Positions 1-7,551 are shown, numbered from the stretch's first letter. The stretch is DNA of 16,189 nucleotides from an uncultured Flavobacterium sp. (GCF_946482535.1 NZ_CAMLRU010000042.1:1-16189), one strand, 5' to 3'. Numbers and translations: made by a program. The notes: a model not told the origin generated them from the letters alone.

Positions 1-1
1 T

Positions 2-532
2 CCATTTTTTGTTGTCAAATATACACCTGCGTTTATTCCGATGAAAGATACCGTTCGCGTTAATAAATACACAGTCACACGACAACTGATTAAGTATATT
101 AACAAAGCCGAAAATCCAAAAGAAAAAAATAAAGATTACTATTATTTTTTAGTCGGTAATTGTTATTACAACATGACTCATTTTGGAAACGCTTGGATGA
201 TGCGTCGTTACTATTGGACCGGTGGAGGAAATCCTACTACTCTTGAAGATGAAAGAGAATACTATGAATGTCTATCGGCCAAGACTTATTACTTGTTAGC
301 CCTTAAAAATGCTAAGACGGATAAATTTAAAGCTTTGTGTTTGAGAATGATTGCTCGTTGTGAAGCCAATAGATTGAATCATATACAAACCGATACTTTT
401 GATGAAGATTATGTTCCCTTCCAAAGCGATAATAAATACTATCGGGAGTTAAAAGAAAAATATCCGAATTATTATGATGAATTAACATCTAATTGCGATG
501 CTTTCGGAAAATATTTCAGGGCAAGAAGATAA
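2..532 (+). CDS. Unrecognised protein, C-terminal 176 residues (5' end outside window)
   Basis: The reading frame is open from base 2 to the TAA at 530-532, and 13 in-frame codons precede the first ATG at 41, so this is most likely the end of a longer gene cut by the window edge. The visible part is very rich in tyrosine and asparagine, with clusters such as KDYYYFLVGNCYYNM, AWMMRRYYW and AKTYYLLALKNA. The alternation of aromatic and small residues in these helical-looking stretches resembles tetratricopeptide-type repeats, but I cannot assign a family. No membrane segment is visible in this part. The stop codon runs into the A-tract of a two-way terminator, so this gene ends its transcription unit and converges with the PepSY gene at 571. 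Function unknown. Confidence 0.75.
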   Translation, partial: PFFVVKYTPAFIPMKDTVRVNKYTVTRQLIKYINKAENPKEKNKDYYYFLVGNCYYNMTHFGNAWMMRRYYWTGGGNPTTLEDEREYYECLSAKTYYLLALKNAKTDKFKALCLRMIARCEANRLNHIQTDTFDEDYVPFQSDNKYYRELKEKYPNYYDELTSNCDAFGKYFRARR

Positions 533-561
533 AAAAAAGCTCCCAATTTCGGGAGCTTTTT
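531..561. terminator. Bidirectional intrinsic terminator between convergent genes
   Basis: A perfect 7-bp stem AGCTCCC (538-544) / GGGAGCT (551-557) with a 6-base loop is flanked by eight A on the left (531-538) and five T on the right (557-561). It can therefore stop transcription from both the plus-strand gene ending at 532 and the minus-strand gene ending at 571. Confidence 0.88.
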
Positions 562-570
562 CGTTTCAAA

Positions 571-1119
571 TTAACCAAATAAAAATAGAAACAATATTGG
601 AAAAATCAATCCGGCTATGGCCAGTTTCCAGCCTCTGCGTTTGAAGGTAAACTTTCCGGCAGGAATCATGATTGCTCCGGTAATGGCTATTGTTATGAGT
701 GATAGTCCAAAAATATCTGAATAATAAATCCACCAATTGGAAGTGTTTTTGTGCAATTTCATCATGTGACTGATGAGCGGTGTTTTTTGGAAGGCCACGA
801 TTTCACCTTTGCCGGTAGCTATGTCAATTTCTACATCGTGTTTTTCGAATGAAATTTTAAACTTTCCTTCTTTAACATTGTGACGACGAATTTTATCATC
901 AATCCCTAAAGCTTTGCCCAAAGAATCAGCGAACAGTTCATTGATTTTATCTTCAGTCGGTAACTTAACTTCGATGGCTTTGGTTTCAACCGTATATTTT
1001 TCAGGATGCCAACTTTCTCGGTGGTTCATCATGATACCCGACAAGGCAAACGAAATAATTAATCCGATATAGAAATACCCTAAGTCACGGTGGAGATTTC
1101 TGATGGTAGCTTGCTTCAT
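571..1119 (-). CDS. Short PepSY-associated TM-helix membrane protein
   Basis: This 182-residue inner-membrane protein has one N-terminal TM helix (about 12-31), a middle domain of about 95 residues on the far side of the membrane, and two TM helices at the C-terminus (about 131-153 and 163-181). The start NLHRDLGYFYIGLIISFALSG and the histidines H10, H33, H118 and H123 next to the helices are typical of the PepSY-TM family, which accompanies siderophore receptors and is thought to take part in reduction or release of iron at the inner membrane. It begins only 2 bases after the stop of the TonB-dependent receptor gene at 1122-3356, so it is surely co-transcribed and probably translationally coupled with it. 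It is about half the length of the four-helix PepSY protein at 3506-4651. The family call is firm; the substrate is not known. Confidence 0.85.
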   Translation of the reverse strand: MKQATIRNLHRDLGYFYIGLIISFALSGIMMNHRESWHPEKYTVETKAIEVKLPTEDKINELFADSLGKALGIDDKIRRHNVKEGKFKISFEKHDVEIDIATGKGEIVAFQKTPLISHMMKLHKNTSNWWIYYSDIFGLSLITIAITGAIMIPAGKFTFKRRGWKLAIAGLIFPILFLFLFG

Positions 1120-1121
1120 TT

Positions 1122-3356
1122 TTAGAATTTATAAGATACAGTAGTCGTTAACATTCTTGGCGCAATAGGAGTAACGGTGTTATCATCGTAAACATAATAG
1201 CTAACAACATTCCCTAAATTGGCTAGTCTGGCTCTGAAGGAGAAGTTCTTAATGGAATAGCCAACTGAAGCATCCAACTGTAAAAATCCGTCAACCGGTA
1301 TAGGTTTTCTGGCTAATTCAGCGGCTGTAGAAGCATTATTTGGACGTAATCTTCCGCCTAATATTTTTCCGATATAAGTAGATTGTAAACCAATTTCAAA
1401 GCCTTTTAATTTAGTATTTTCAAAAGTATAAAAGGCACTCGCATTAGCCGTGTGTTTCGGTGTAAATCTTAAGTAAGTTCCGGTATTGTAAATGTTGCTT
1501 TTAGTGTATTTTGTTTCATTAAAACTGTATCCGGCAATCAATCGTAATCCTTTGTGATGACCGGTAATGTCTAATTCTACTCCTTTACTTTGGTAAGCTC
1601 CGGCCAATTCTTTGATATTGGTATTGGTATTGCCGTTAGAAAAATCGGTTTGAGCCAAATTGCTGTAGTCGATTAAGTAAGTGGTCAAATTGGCTATTAA
1701 ATGACCTTTGAAGAATTCGTTTTTAACCCCAACTTCATACTGATTAATCGTTGAATGTGGTAAGGCGTTTAAGTTTCTGTCGGTTCCGGTGTTTAACACA
1801 AAGGAATCAGAATAGCTGGCAAAAATGGAGTTGGTTTTGGTAGGTTGGAATACCACGCCCAATTTAGGAGAAATAATATTGTCATTAGTTGTGGTTTCAG
1901 CATTAGCATTGGTAGCAAATGTCAAGGTATTGGTGGTGCTTTCTAAATAACTGTATCGCAAACCGGCTAATACTTTTACTTTTTGGCTTACTTCAATCAA
2001 ATCTTGGAAATAAACTCCGGCTCTTTTTATATTGGCTAAGGCATTGGTGTTTTTGTCCATGGTTGGAATTGTTGCATTGGCATAAATCGAATTTTTTTCC
2101 AAAATTACCGATGGATTGTATATGTTTATCTTATCGTAATAATTGATGTTTTTGAATGCCAAGGTTGTTGTGTTACTTTGATCGGCATCGGCACCAATTA
2201 GTAAAGTGTGCTTTATTTTTCCGGTATTGAATTTTCCGTTTAAGTCGATTTCTACCAAACTGTAATCTTGTTCCGTATCGGTTTTTTGAACGCCTCTAGT
2301 CCAATCGCCATTGGCACGAACCAAATTATTGTTTGGATTGTTAGGATCGTTAATGCCGGCATTTGGTCTTAAACTCGACAATAAATTGGTGCTGAAACCT
2401 TGGTAGGAGAAAATACCTTTCAATTGCCAGTTTTTGCTCAAATCATGGTTGATGGTTGAAGTAAAACCAATTTGTTCCGAATCAAATTTTCCCCAATCAA
2501 ATCCTAAAAAGCTATTGATAGGCAATTCCACTACTTTGTAATCAATGGCAGCCAAACCAAAATCAGGTGTTCTGTTGTCTTTGATATAATCGGCTTCCAC
2601 GATTATATTGGTTTTGGCCGAAATGTCAAATAAAAACGAAGGATTGAAATAAATGCGCTGCGTTTGAACTTTATCTCTAAAACTGTTGCCTTGTTCGTAA
2701 CTGCTGATAAAACGGTAAGCTACAGTATTGCTGTTATTCACAGCGCCGTATACATCAACGGTTGGTTTGAAAAAGTTGTATTCCGTGGTTCTGATGCTCA
2801 ATTCTCCGCCATGGTCAAATCTTGGTTTCTTGGTAACTAAATTTAAAATTCCGCCCGGTGCTACATTTCCGTACAATAAGGCAGAACTTCCTTTAAGAAT
2901 TTCAATGCTTTCCAGTGATGCTGTTTCCGGTATAATCGAACCGTTGATTCTGACACCATTTTTAAAAGTGTTGGCACCGCTAAAGGTAAACCCGCGCGAA
3001 CCCAATTCTTCTTGGTTGTTTCCTGAGGCATTACTGGCTCCGGAAACATAAATTCCGTTGGCGTTTTTAACCGCATCAGATAATCTTAAAATTTGTTGCT
3101 GTTTGATGGTTTCTTTTCCGATAACCATTGAGGCTTGTGGTAAATCGAGCGGTTTGATGTTGGCTTTTCCGCCTTTTACCACGGTTTTTTGTTGTTGGGA
3201 AATGATTACCACTTCTTGTAGAACTTCTCCTTTTTTGTTTTTTACTGTATCATTTACGGCATAAAGGTCTTCGTGAAAATTAGAATTGGTTTCTTGGGAA
3301 AAACCAATGGCACTAGTAGTAAGTGTTAAGGCTAAGATTGAAATATATCTATACAT
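1122..3356 (-). CDS. TonB-dependent siderophore-type outer-membrane receptor (receptor 1)
   Basis: A 744-residue outer-membrane transporter of the kind that imports ferric siderophores using energy from TonB/ExbB/ExbD. A signal peptide covers residues 1-20 (cleavage near GFS/QET). A likely TonB box lies at LQEVVIIS (46-53). The plug domain spans about 68-176, with the landmarks LSDAVKNANGIYV, RGFTFSGANTFKNGVRING and IEILKGSSALLYGNVAPGG. A 22-strand-type barrel follows and ends in the outer-membrane sorting signal VSYKF with terminal phenylalanine. It lacks the N-terminal carboxypeptidase-like domain of SusC-type receptors, which favours siderophore over glycan substrates. The start is the ATG at 3354-3356, directly next to an operator-like repeat. 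The PepSY gene at 571-1119 follows after 2 bases. The exact siderophore cannot be read from the sequence. Confidence 0.93.
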   Translation of the reverse strand: MYRYISILALTLTTSAIGFSQETNSNFHEDLYAVNDTVKNKKGEVLQEVVIISQQQKTVVKGGKANIKPLDLPQASMVIGKETIKQQQILRLSDAVKNANGIYVSGASNASGNNQEELGSRGFTFSGANTFKNGVRINGSIIPETASLESIEILKGSSALLYGNVAPGGILNLVTKKPRFDHGGELSIRTTEYNFFKPTVDVYGAVNNSNTVAYRFISSYEQGNSFRDKVQTQRIYFNPSFLFDISAKTNIIVEADYIKDNRTPDFGLAAIDYKVVELPINSFLGFDWGKFDSEQIGFTSTINHDLSKNWQLKGIFSYQGFSTNLLSSLRPNAGINDPNNPNNNLVRANGDWTRGVQKTDTEQDYSLVEIDLNGKFNTGKIKHTLLIGADADQSNTTTLAFKNINYYDKINIYNPSVILEKNSIYANATIPTMDKNTNALANIKRAGVYFQDLIEVSQKVKVLAGLRYSYLESTTNTLTFATNANAETTTNDNIISPKLGVVFQPTKTNSIFASYSDSFVLNTGTDRNLNALPHSTINQYEVGVKNEFFKGHLIANLTTYLIDYSNLAQTDFSNGNTNTNIKELAGAYQSKGVELDITGHHKGLRLIAGYSFNETKYTKSNIYNTGTYLRFTPKHTANASAFYTFENTKLKGFEIGLQSTYIGKILGGRLRPNNASTAAELARKPIPVDGFLQLDASVGYSIKNFSFRARLANLGNVVSYYVYDDNTVTPIAPRMLTTTVSYKF

Positions 3357-3441
3357 TTATTTAGAATAATTTAAAATAACGATGCAAATATAAATACGGG
3401 AAACCGAATAAAAAAGTTTATTTAGATTAAATATAAATAAT
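3357..3441 (-). promoter_or_regulatory. Receptor 1 promoter with paired operator-like repeats
   Basis: A perfect -7 element TATATTTG (minus strand, 3385-3392) would start transcription near 3379, leaving a short leader before the ATG at 3356. Plus-strand repeats TTATTTAGA lie on both sides: one at 3357-3365, inside the leader and touching the start codon, and one at 3418-3426, overlapping or just upstream of the -33 region. The outer copy is part of an inverted repeat TTATTTA (3418-3424) / TAAATAA (3434-3440). The same elements occur at the same spacing before receptor 2. Placement on both sides of the promoter fits a repressor, probably a metal sensor of the Fur or DtxR/MntR type; that identity is inference. 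Confidence 0.7.
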
Positions 3442-3490
3442 TTTCAACAACACAATTTTAAAACTTTGATATACTGTATTATAAGGCTAA

Positions 3491-3523
3491 AAAAAAACTC
3501 CTACGCTAATTAGGAGTTTTTTT
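3491..3523 (-). terminator. Terminator at the end of the large PepSY gene, overlapping its last codons
   Basis: The stem ACTCCTA (3497-3503) / TAGGAGT (3511-3517) with a 7-base loop is flanked by an A-run on the left (3489-3497), giving nine T after the stem on the minus strand. The TAG stop of the PepSY gene (3506-3508) lies in the loop, and its last codons are read from one arm. The T-run on the right could also stop plus-strand readthrough. Confidence 0.85.
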
Positions 3524-4651
3524 GTTTATTCTGCCGTACCAAATTAAGAAGCCGGTAATGGGCAAGCTGGCTATTAGCAAACTAATCAAAAAGGCAAATA
3601 TTTTTCCGGGTAAACCCAAAATAGCTCCGGTGTGAATGTCATAGTTCATTCGGATTAATTTATCAGAAGTTGTGGCATTTTCCAACTTTCCGTAAATGTG
3701 GTTGACTTCTTTCTCTTTTAAAGTGTATTGATCAAAATAGCGGTAATCGGTTTTCCAATAAGTGCCTTTGTCTAAGTTGGCGTTGGCGGCAATCGAACTT
3801 GAATCGGTTTCCGGTGGATGGACTTCAATAGATTGGGCAGTAGGATATTCTTTTTGCATGAGGTGCCAAACCTTATCCAACGGTTTTTCAACAGCAGAAA
3901 ATGAAATCTCTTTTTTAGAAATAGGGTCTTCATAAACCAATGATTTTTCGCCGCCCATTAAAGTGTAATAGCCATAAGCAAACCAAGGAAATCCCCAAAC
4001 CAAGCCGGTTATGGCAAAGATTAATGCTATAGCCATCACGTAAAATCCTGTGATGTTGTGTAAGTCGTAGTTTTTGCGCTTCCATTTTAATCCATCTTTC
4101 CAGCGGAACCAAAAGCGCTGTTTGGCGGCTTTTTTGTTTTTGGGATACCATAGAATTAGTCCTGTAATTAACATCAAGAGGAAAATTAGTGTAGCCGAAG
4201 CAATAACTGTTTGCCCAATTTCATGTGGTAACCACAAATAAAAATGCCCGTCTAAAACCCATCTGAAAAAGCCCGAATACATATCGGCTACTTCCAAAAT
4301 TTCACCGGTGTACGGATTTAAGTAAATGATGTCGTAGTAGTCATTTTGTTTGTTTTCATCATCATGACTAAAAAATATGGCTTCGGCGGAATGACTTTGT
4401 CCGTTATATTTAATTGCGTGTAGCGATTTTTTGGGCAATTCGGCACGAGCAATTTTCTCTAATTGTGTGGGTAGGAGGAAAGGTTTGTCTTGCTTCTCTA
4501 CAAAGCGATAGGTTTCGGTAATGTTTTGAATTTCTTCTTGAAAGGCATACAAACAACCGGTAATAGCTATGATAAAAACAATGATACCAGAAGATAATCC
4601 CAACCAAAGATGGATGTTTCTAATGTTTTTTTTGAATCCGTTTTTTTTCAT
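3506..4651 (-). CDS. PepSY-domain iron-uptake membrane protein (PiuB-like)
   Basis: A 381-residue inner-membrane protein with four TM helices (about 17-38, 148-170, 200-221 and 350-372) and two large soluble segments (about 40-130 and 225-335), the standard layout of PepSY-TM proteins of the PiuB group. Histidines at or near the helices are conserved-looking: H14 in RNIHLWLGL, H136 and H143 in DGHFYLWLPH, H198 in YDLHNITG and H340 in NYDIHTGAILG. Such residues are proposed to bind haem or help ferric reduction in this family. It follows receptor 2 on the same strand after 74 bases that contain a hairpin, so co-transcription with partial termination is likely. The stop codon sits in the loop of the downstream terminator. 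The family is secure; the reductive role is inferred from family and context. Confidence 0.88.
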   Translation of the reverse strand: MKKNGFKKNIRNIHLWLGLSSGIIVFIIAITGCLYAFQEEIQNITETYRFVEKQDKPFLLPTQLEKIARAELPKKSLHAIKYNGQSHSAEAIFFSHDDENKQNDYYDIIYLNPYTGEILEVADMYSGFFRWVLDGHFYLWLPHEIGQTVIASATLIFLLMLITGLILWYPKNKKAAKQRFWFRWKDGLKWKRKNYDLHNITGFYVMAIALIFAITGLVWGFPWFAYGYYTLMGGEKSLVYEDPISKKEISFSAVEKPLDKVWHLMQKEYPTAQSIEVHPPETDSSSIAANANLDKGTYWKTDYRYFDQYTLKEKEVNHIYGKLENATTSDKLIRMNYDIHTGAILGLPGKIFAFLISLLIASLPITGFLIWYGRINKKTPN

Positions 4652-4660
4652 TTATAAAGG

Positions 4661-4690
4661 TTAAAAACTCCCCATCGGAATGAGGAGTTT
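4661..4690 (-). terminator. Intercistronic hairpin between receptor 2 and PepSY gene
   Basis: On the plus strand ACTCC (4667-4671) pairs with GGAGT (4684-4688), and CAT (4673-4675) with ATG (4680-4682), leaving one C/A mismatch and a 4-base loop. On the minus strand the stem is followed by five T, then AACC, a modest tail. It may act as a partial terminator that lowers PepSY expression relative to the receptor, or it may protect the receptor mRNA end. Confidence 0.65.
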
Positions 4691-4725
4691 AATTAAACAA
4701 ACCATAACCAAATTTTAATTAGACA

Positions 4726-6876
4726 TTAAAATTTATACGCTAATCCGGCGGTCAAGCTTCTTAAGCGTTGTGGTGTAACGGTTGACCAACCGGTATAATA
4801 TTTTTCGTTAAATAAGTTGTTGACTTTTAAAGTAATATTGAACTTGTCATTATTGTAAGATAGTGCCGAATTCAAAATGGTGTAATCCGGTAAGGTAAAA
4901 GTACCGATATTGGCTCTGTTCAAGGTTTTGTGTTCGCTGGCATGATTTCCGCCGATGCCTAAGCCGAAACCTTTTAGTTTTCCTTCCGTAAAGAAGTAAT
5001 TGGCCCATAAATTGACTAGGGTTTTCGGTCCGGCTTCTTCCGGGCGTAAGCCAAGATAGCCACTGTTGGTGTTGTCTTTAGTGACTTCGCTGTCGTTGTA
5101 ACTGTAACCTCCGATAATGTTAAACCCTTTTACCGGATTTACCGTTACGCTCAATTCAACTCCTTTACTTTCTACTTCACCACCTTGTACAGAAGCGTTC
5201 GGGTTGGTAGCATCAGCCATTAAACGATTTTTAACGTTGATATCGTAATAGCTCAAAGAAGCAGAGATGATGTCTTTATATAAATTGGTTTTTAATCCGA
5301 ATTCGTATTGGTTGGCTTGCTCAGGATCAAAAGTTGCGGCAACAGTATTCGTTGGCCCATCGGCTCTTTGTCCAGGCTCTATATTTCTAAAACCGTTCAT
5401 ATAATTTCCGAAAACCGAAACTTTGTTCTCAATGATTTGGTAAACAGCTCCGAATTTTGGAGAAACCGCAATCTGACTTTTCACTTCTTCTGCCGCATAA
5501 GCTGATGTTTTTCCTCTGAATTCATCTACACGCAAACTTGCCATTAAAGATAATTTGTTGGTGATGTTAATGACATCTGAAACATAAGCACTCACCACTT
5601 GTGATTCGGTGTCAGAGTTCGGCTCTATAGTTCCGGCTAACAAGTTGTCGATACCGGCTTGGGTCAAATTGGCTTCACCCGAATCTGTTTGATTAACTAA
5701 AGAAATGGTTCCTGCTCCAACCCAATTGGCGCTTCCGTTCAGAATATTTTGCGTGTAATAGTCTACACCAATGACCATTCGATTTCTCAATCCTCCGATT
5801 TTAAAATCACCAATAAAGTTTTGTTGAATATCGGTGGCTAAGGTTTGTCCGTTTCTTTTAGAAATGTAACGGGTAAATTCATCGCCGTTAGCAGAATCCC
5901 ATAAATAAGAATAATAGCCATCTGTTTTGCTGTTGCTTCTGGATAAAACGGTTTGTGAAGTCCATTGGTCAGACAATTTGTAATTCATTTGCGCCTGAAG
6001 CGTAAAAGTCGGGTTGCTTATAGTCAATTCGTTTGATGTATATGATTTTTTGTAATTCTGTTCGAATACATCCATAGAATTAAATGACAAAGGAGAATAT
6101 CTGCTTAAAAAAATCATGGGCGCATTGGCAGATGTTCTGTTGGTGAATTCGGTATTAATTAAAAACGATAACTTGTCGCTTACTTGATAACTCAAGGATG
6201 GTGCTACAAAAAGCGATTTTGAAAATCCGGCATCTTGAAAAGAATTTTCGTTTTGGTAAGCCGAAGTGATTCTCACCGCAACTTCTTTATTTAGTGGAAT
6301 GTTTACATCAGCAGTAATTCGGTCCATGCCGTAAGTTCCTGCATTATAGCCTATTTCTCCGCTAAAGTTTTGGTGAGGCTTTTTAGTTACGATGTTAATT
6401 AAACCACCATAAGAAATCAAACTGCTGCCAAATAAAGTACCAGATGGTCCTTTAATGACTTCAATATTATCTACATTAATCGGATCGATGCTTCCATTGT
6501 TAATCCCAGGTAATCCGTTAATCATTGTGGGTTGAACCGAAAAGCCCCTCATGGTGTAAAACTCAGCACCATCTCCGCCACGTCCGGTAGATTCCCAAAG
6601 TTTGGTAATTCCGGTGGCGTTTTTTAAAGCGTCATTAAAATTAGTTACTACTTGTTCTTTTAACAATTCGCTGGTTACGGTATTGTATACTTGCGGATTC
6701 TCAATGTTGTTGAGTGGCATTTTAGATACAGTAGTACTTTTTTCTCTTTTGTACTTGTATTTGTTGTTGTTAATTTCAACTTCTTTCAAAGCAGTGATAG
6801 TGTCTTTTTTGGTTTCTTGTCCAAAACTTATCATCGACAATAAAAGACCGGTTGATAGGATTAGTATTTTTTTCAT
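4726..6876 (-). CDS. TonB-dependent siderophore-type outer-membrane receptor (receptor 2)
   Basis: A 716-residue TonB-dependent transporter. The signal peptide is residues 1-19 (cleavage near SFG/QET). A probable TonB box ALKEVEIN lies at 29-36. The plug spans about 55-167, with FNDALKNATGITKLW, YTMRGFSVQPTMINGLPG and IEVIKGPSGTLFGSSLISYGG. The barrel ends in LRSLTAGLAYKF, preceded by the NLFNEKYYTGW motif common near the C-terminus of siderophore receptors. It has no N-terminal carboxypeptidase-like extension. It is clearly divergent from receptor 1 in sequence but has the same architecture and almost the same promoter. The PepSY gene at 3506-4651 follows on the same strand, as one does after receptor 1. 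Import of a ferric siderophore is the likely role; which siderophore is unknown. Confidence 0.93.
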   Translation of the reverse strand: MKKILILSTGLLLSMISFGQETKKDTITALKEVEINNNKYKYKREKSTTVSKMPLNNIENPQVYNTVTSELLKEQVVTNFNDALKNATGITKLWESTGRGGDGAEFYTMRGFSVQPTMINGLPGINNGSIDPINVDNIEVIKGPSGTLFGSSLISYGGLINIVTKKPHQNFSGEIGYNAGTYGMDRITADVNIPLNKEVAVRITSAYQNENSFQDAGFSKSLFVAPSLSYQVSDKLSFLINTEFTNRTSANAPMIFLSRYSPLSFNSMDVFEQNYKKSYTSNELTISNPTFTLQAQMNYKLSDQWTSQTVLSRSNSKTDGYYSYLWDSANGDEFTRYISKRNGQTLATDIQQNFIGDFKIGGLRNRMVIGVDYYTQNILNGSANWVGAGTISLVNQTDSGEANLTQAGIDNLLAGTIEPNSDTESQVVSAYVSDVINITNKLSLMASLRVDEFRGKTSAYAAEEVKSQIAVSPKFGAVYQIIENKVSVFGNYMNGFRNIEPGQRADGPTNTVAATFDPEQANQYEFGLKTNLYKDIISASLSYYDINVKNRLMADATNPNASVQGGEVESKGVELSVTVNPVKGFNIIGGYSYNDSEVTKDNTNSGYLGLRPEEAGPKTLVNLWANYFFTEGKLKGFGLGIGGNHASEHKTLNRANIGTFTLPDYTILNSALSYNNDKFNITLKVNNLFNEKYYTGWSTVTPQRLRSLTAGLAYKF

Positions 6877-6878
6877 TC

Positions 6879-6963
6879 TTATTTAGATTTAATTAAAATA
6901 ACAATGCAAATCTATAAAGGTGAAATTAATTATCAAAACTTATTTAGACTAAATATAAATAAT
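6879..6963 (-). promoter_or_regulatory. Receptor 2 promoter with paired operator-like repeats
   Basis: The minus strand carries a perfect -7 element TAGATTTG (6907-6914). TTATTTAGA repeats on the plus strand lie at 6879-6887 and 6940-6948, 61 bases apart, exactly as before receptor 1. The outer site contains a perfect palindrome ATTTAG-A-CTAAAT (6942-6954) and a wider inverted repeat TTATTTA (6940-6946) / TAAATAA (6956-6962). This is a good candidate operator for a metal-responsive repressor; the regulator is not encoded in this window. Confidence 0.7.
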
Positions 6964-6981
6964 ATTTTTTATTGTACTGAT

Positions 6982-6998
6982 TTTCTAATATTTAGAAA
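6982..6998. repeat. Inverted repeat TTTCTAA-tat-TTAGAAA
   Basis: A perfect 7-3-7 inverted repeat lies between the receptor 2 operator and the terminator of the lipoprotein gene. It shares the TTAGA core with the operator repeats and could be a further regulator site, or simply an AT-rich chance palindrome. The receptor 1 promoter lacks an equivalent. Confidence 0.4.
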
Positions 6999-6999
6999 T

Positions 7000-7024
7000 A
7001 AAAAAATCTCGCGGTTAGGCGAGA
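7000..7024 (-). terminator. Terminator of the lipoprotein gene
   Basis: A perfect 6-bp GC-containing stem TCTCGC (7007-7012) / GCGAGA (7019-7024) with a 6-base loop is followed on the minus strand by seven T (A-run 7000-7006). It lies 27 bases past the stop of the gene at 7052-7528. Confidence 0.85.
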
Positions 7025-7051
7025 CTTAAGTTATTTATAAAGTTTGGAAGG

Positions 7052-7528
7052 TTATTTTTTGTTCATCGGATAACTTTCTGAGCTATCTTTTCCTTGCTGT
7101 TTGCCGGAAATGGTTGCCACCAAAGCTTTATCATTGACTTTTCTGTAGACAATTTTTTGGGGATAGTCGTGGTTAGGGTTTTCAAAAGAGAAACTATTTT
7201 CAGCATCAGAAGTCAATTTGAAATCAACAGCTTCGTCGTTGTTTTGTCCTTTTACAATTGGTCGGTAAATCAACTCTTCATTTACCTGAGTCAGAATAAT
7301 ACTTTCAGAATGTACGGTATCTTTTTCGTTGATAATAAAATAGGTTTTTCCAGAAAATGTACTGTCATTGTCTTTTACCCAGGTTTCAGTCAGATAGCCT
7401 TCCGGAGTTTTATTTTCCCATTGCCCAACCAGCCAATTCATCTTTTCGAGTTTGTCAAATTTCTTCTCAGATTTGTTTTGACAAGCGATGAGTAAGAAGA
7501 CTGTTGCAAATGCGGTTATAGTTTTCAT
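7052..7528 (-). CDS. Small lipoprotein, DUF6265-like
   Basis: This 158-residue protein starts with a lipoprotein signal: MKTITAFATVFLLIAC, with lipobox LIAC and the modified cysteine at residue 16. It is therefore exported and lipid-anchored. The mature part begins with MNWLVGQWENKTPEGYLTETW, followed by a run of beta-strand-like segments and NPNHDYPQKIVY. This pattern is typical of the DUF6265 family, whose fold is a small lipocalin-like barrel; the biochemical role is unknown. It is a single-gene unit: its own terminator lies at 7000-7024, and it diverges from prfA. The start is the ATG at 7526-7528, chosen because the signal peptide begins there. Confidence 0.8.
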   Translation of the reverse strand: MKTITAFATVFLLIACQNKSEKKFDKLEKMNWLVGQWENKTPEGYLTETWVKDNDSTFSGKTYFIINEKDTVHSESIILTQVNEELIYRPIVKGQNNDEAVDFKLTSDAENSFSFENPNHDYPQKIVYRKVNDKALVATISGKQQGKDSSESYPMNKK

Positions 7529-7551
7529 AGTTGTTGATTAGAATGTGATTA

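Noticed and set aside
571..6876. Polysaccharide utilisation (SusC/SusD) interpretation of the receptors
   Set aside because: There is no SusD-like lipoprotein gene, no glycan-degrading enzyme, no N-terminal carboxypeptidase-like domain, and both receptors are next to PepSY proteins typical of iron uptake.
7094..7495. 133-codon plus-strand frame across the lipoprotein gene
   Set aside because: It is the complement of a gene with a clear lipobox and family motifs, with no promoter and no recognisable domain.
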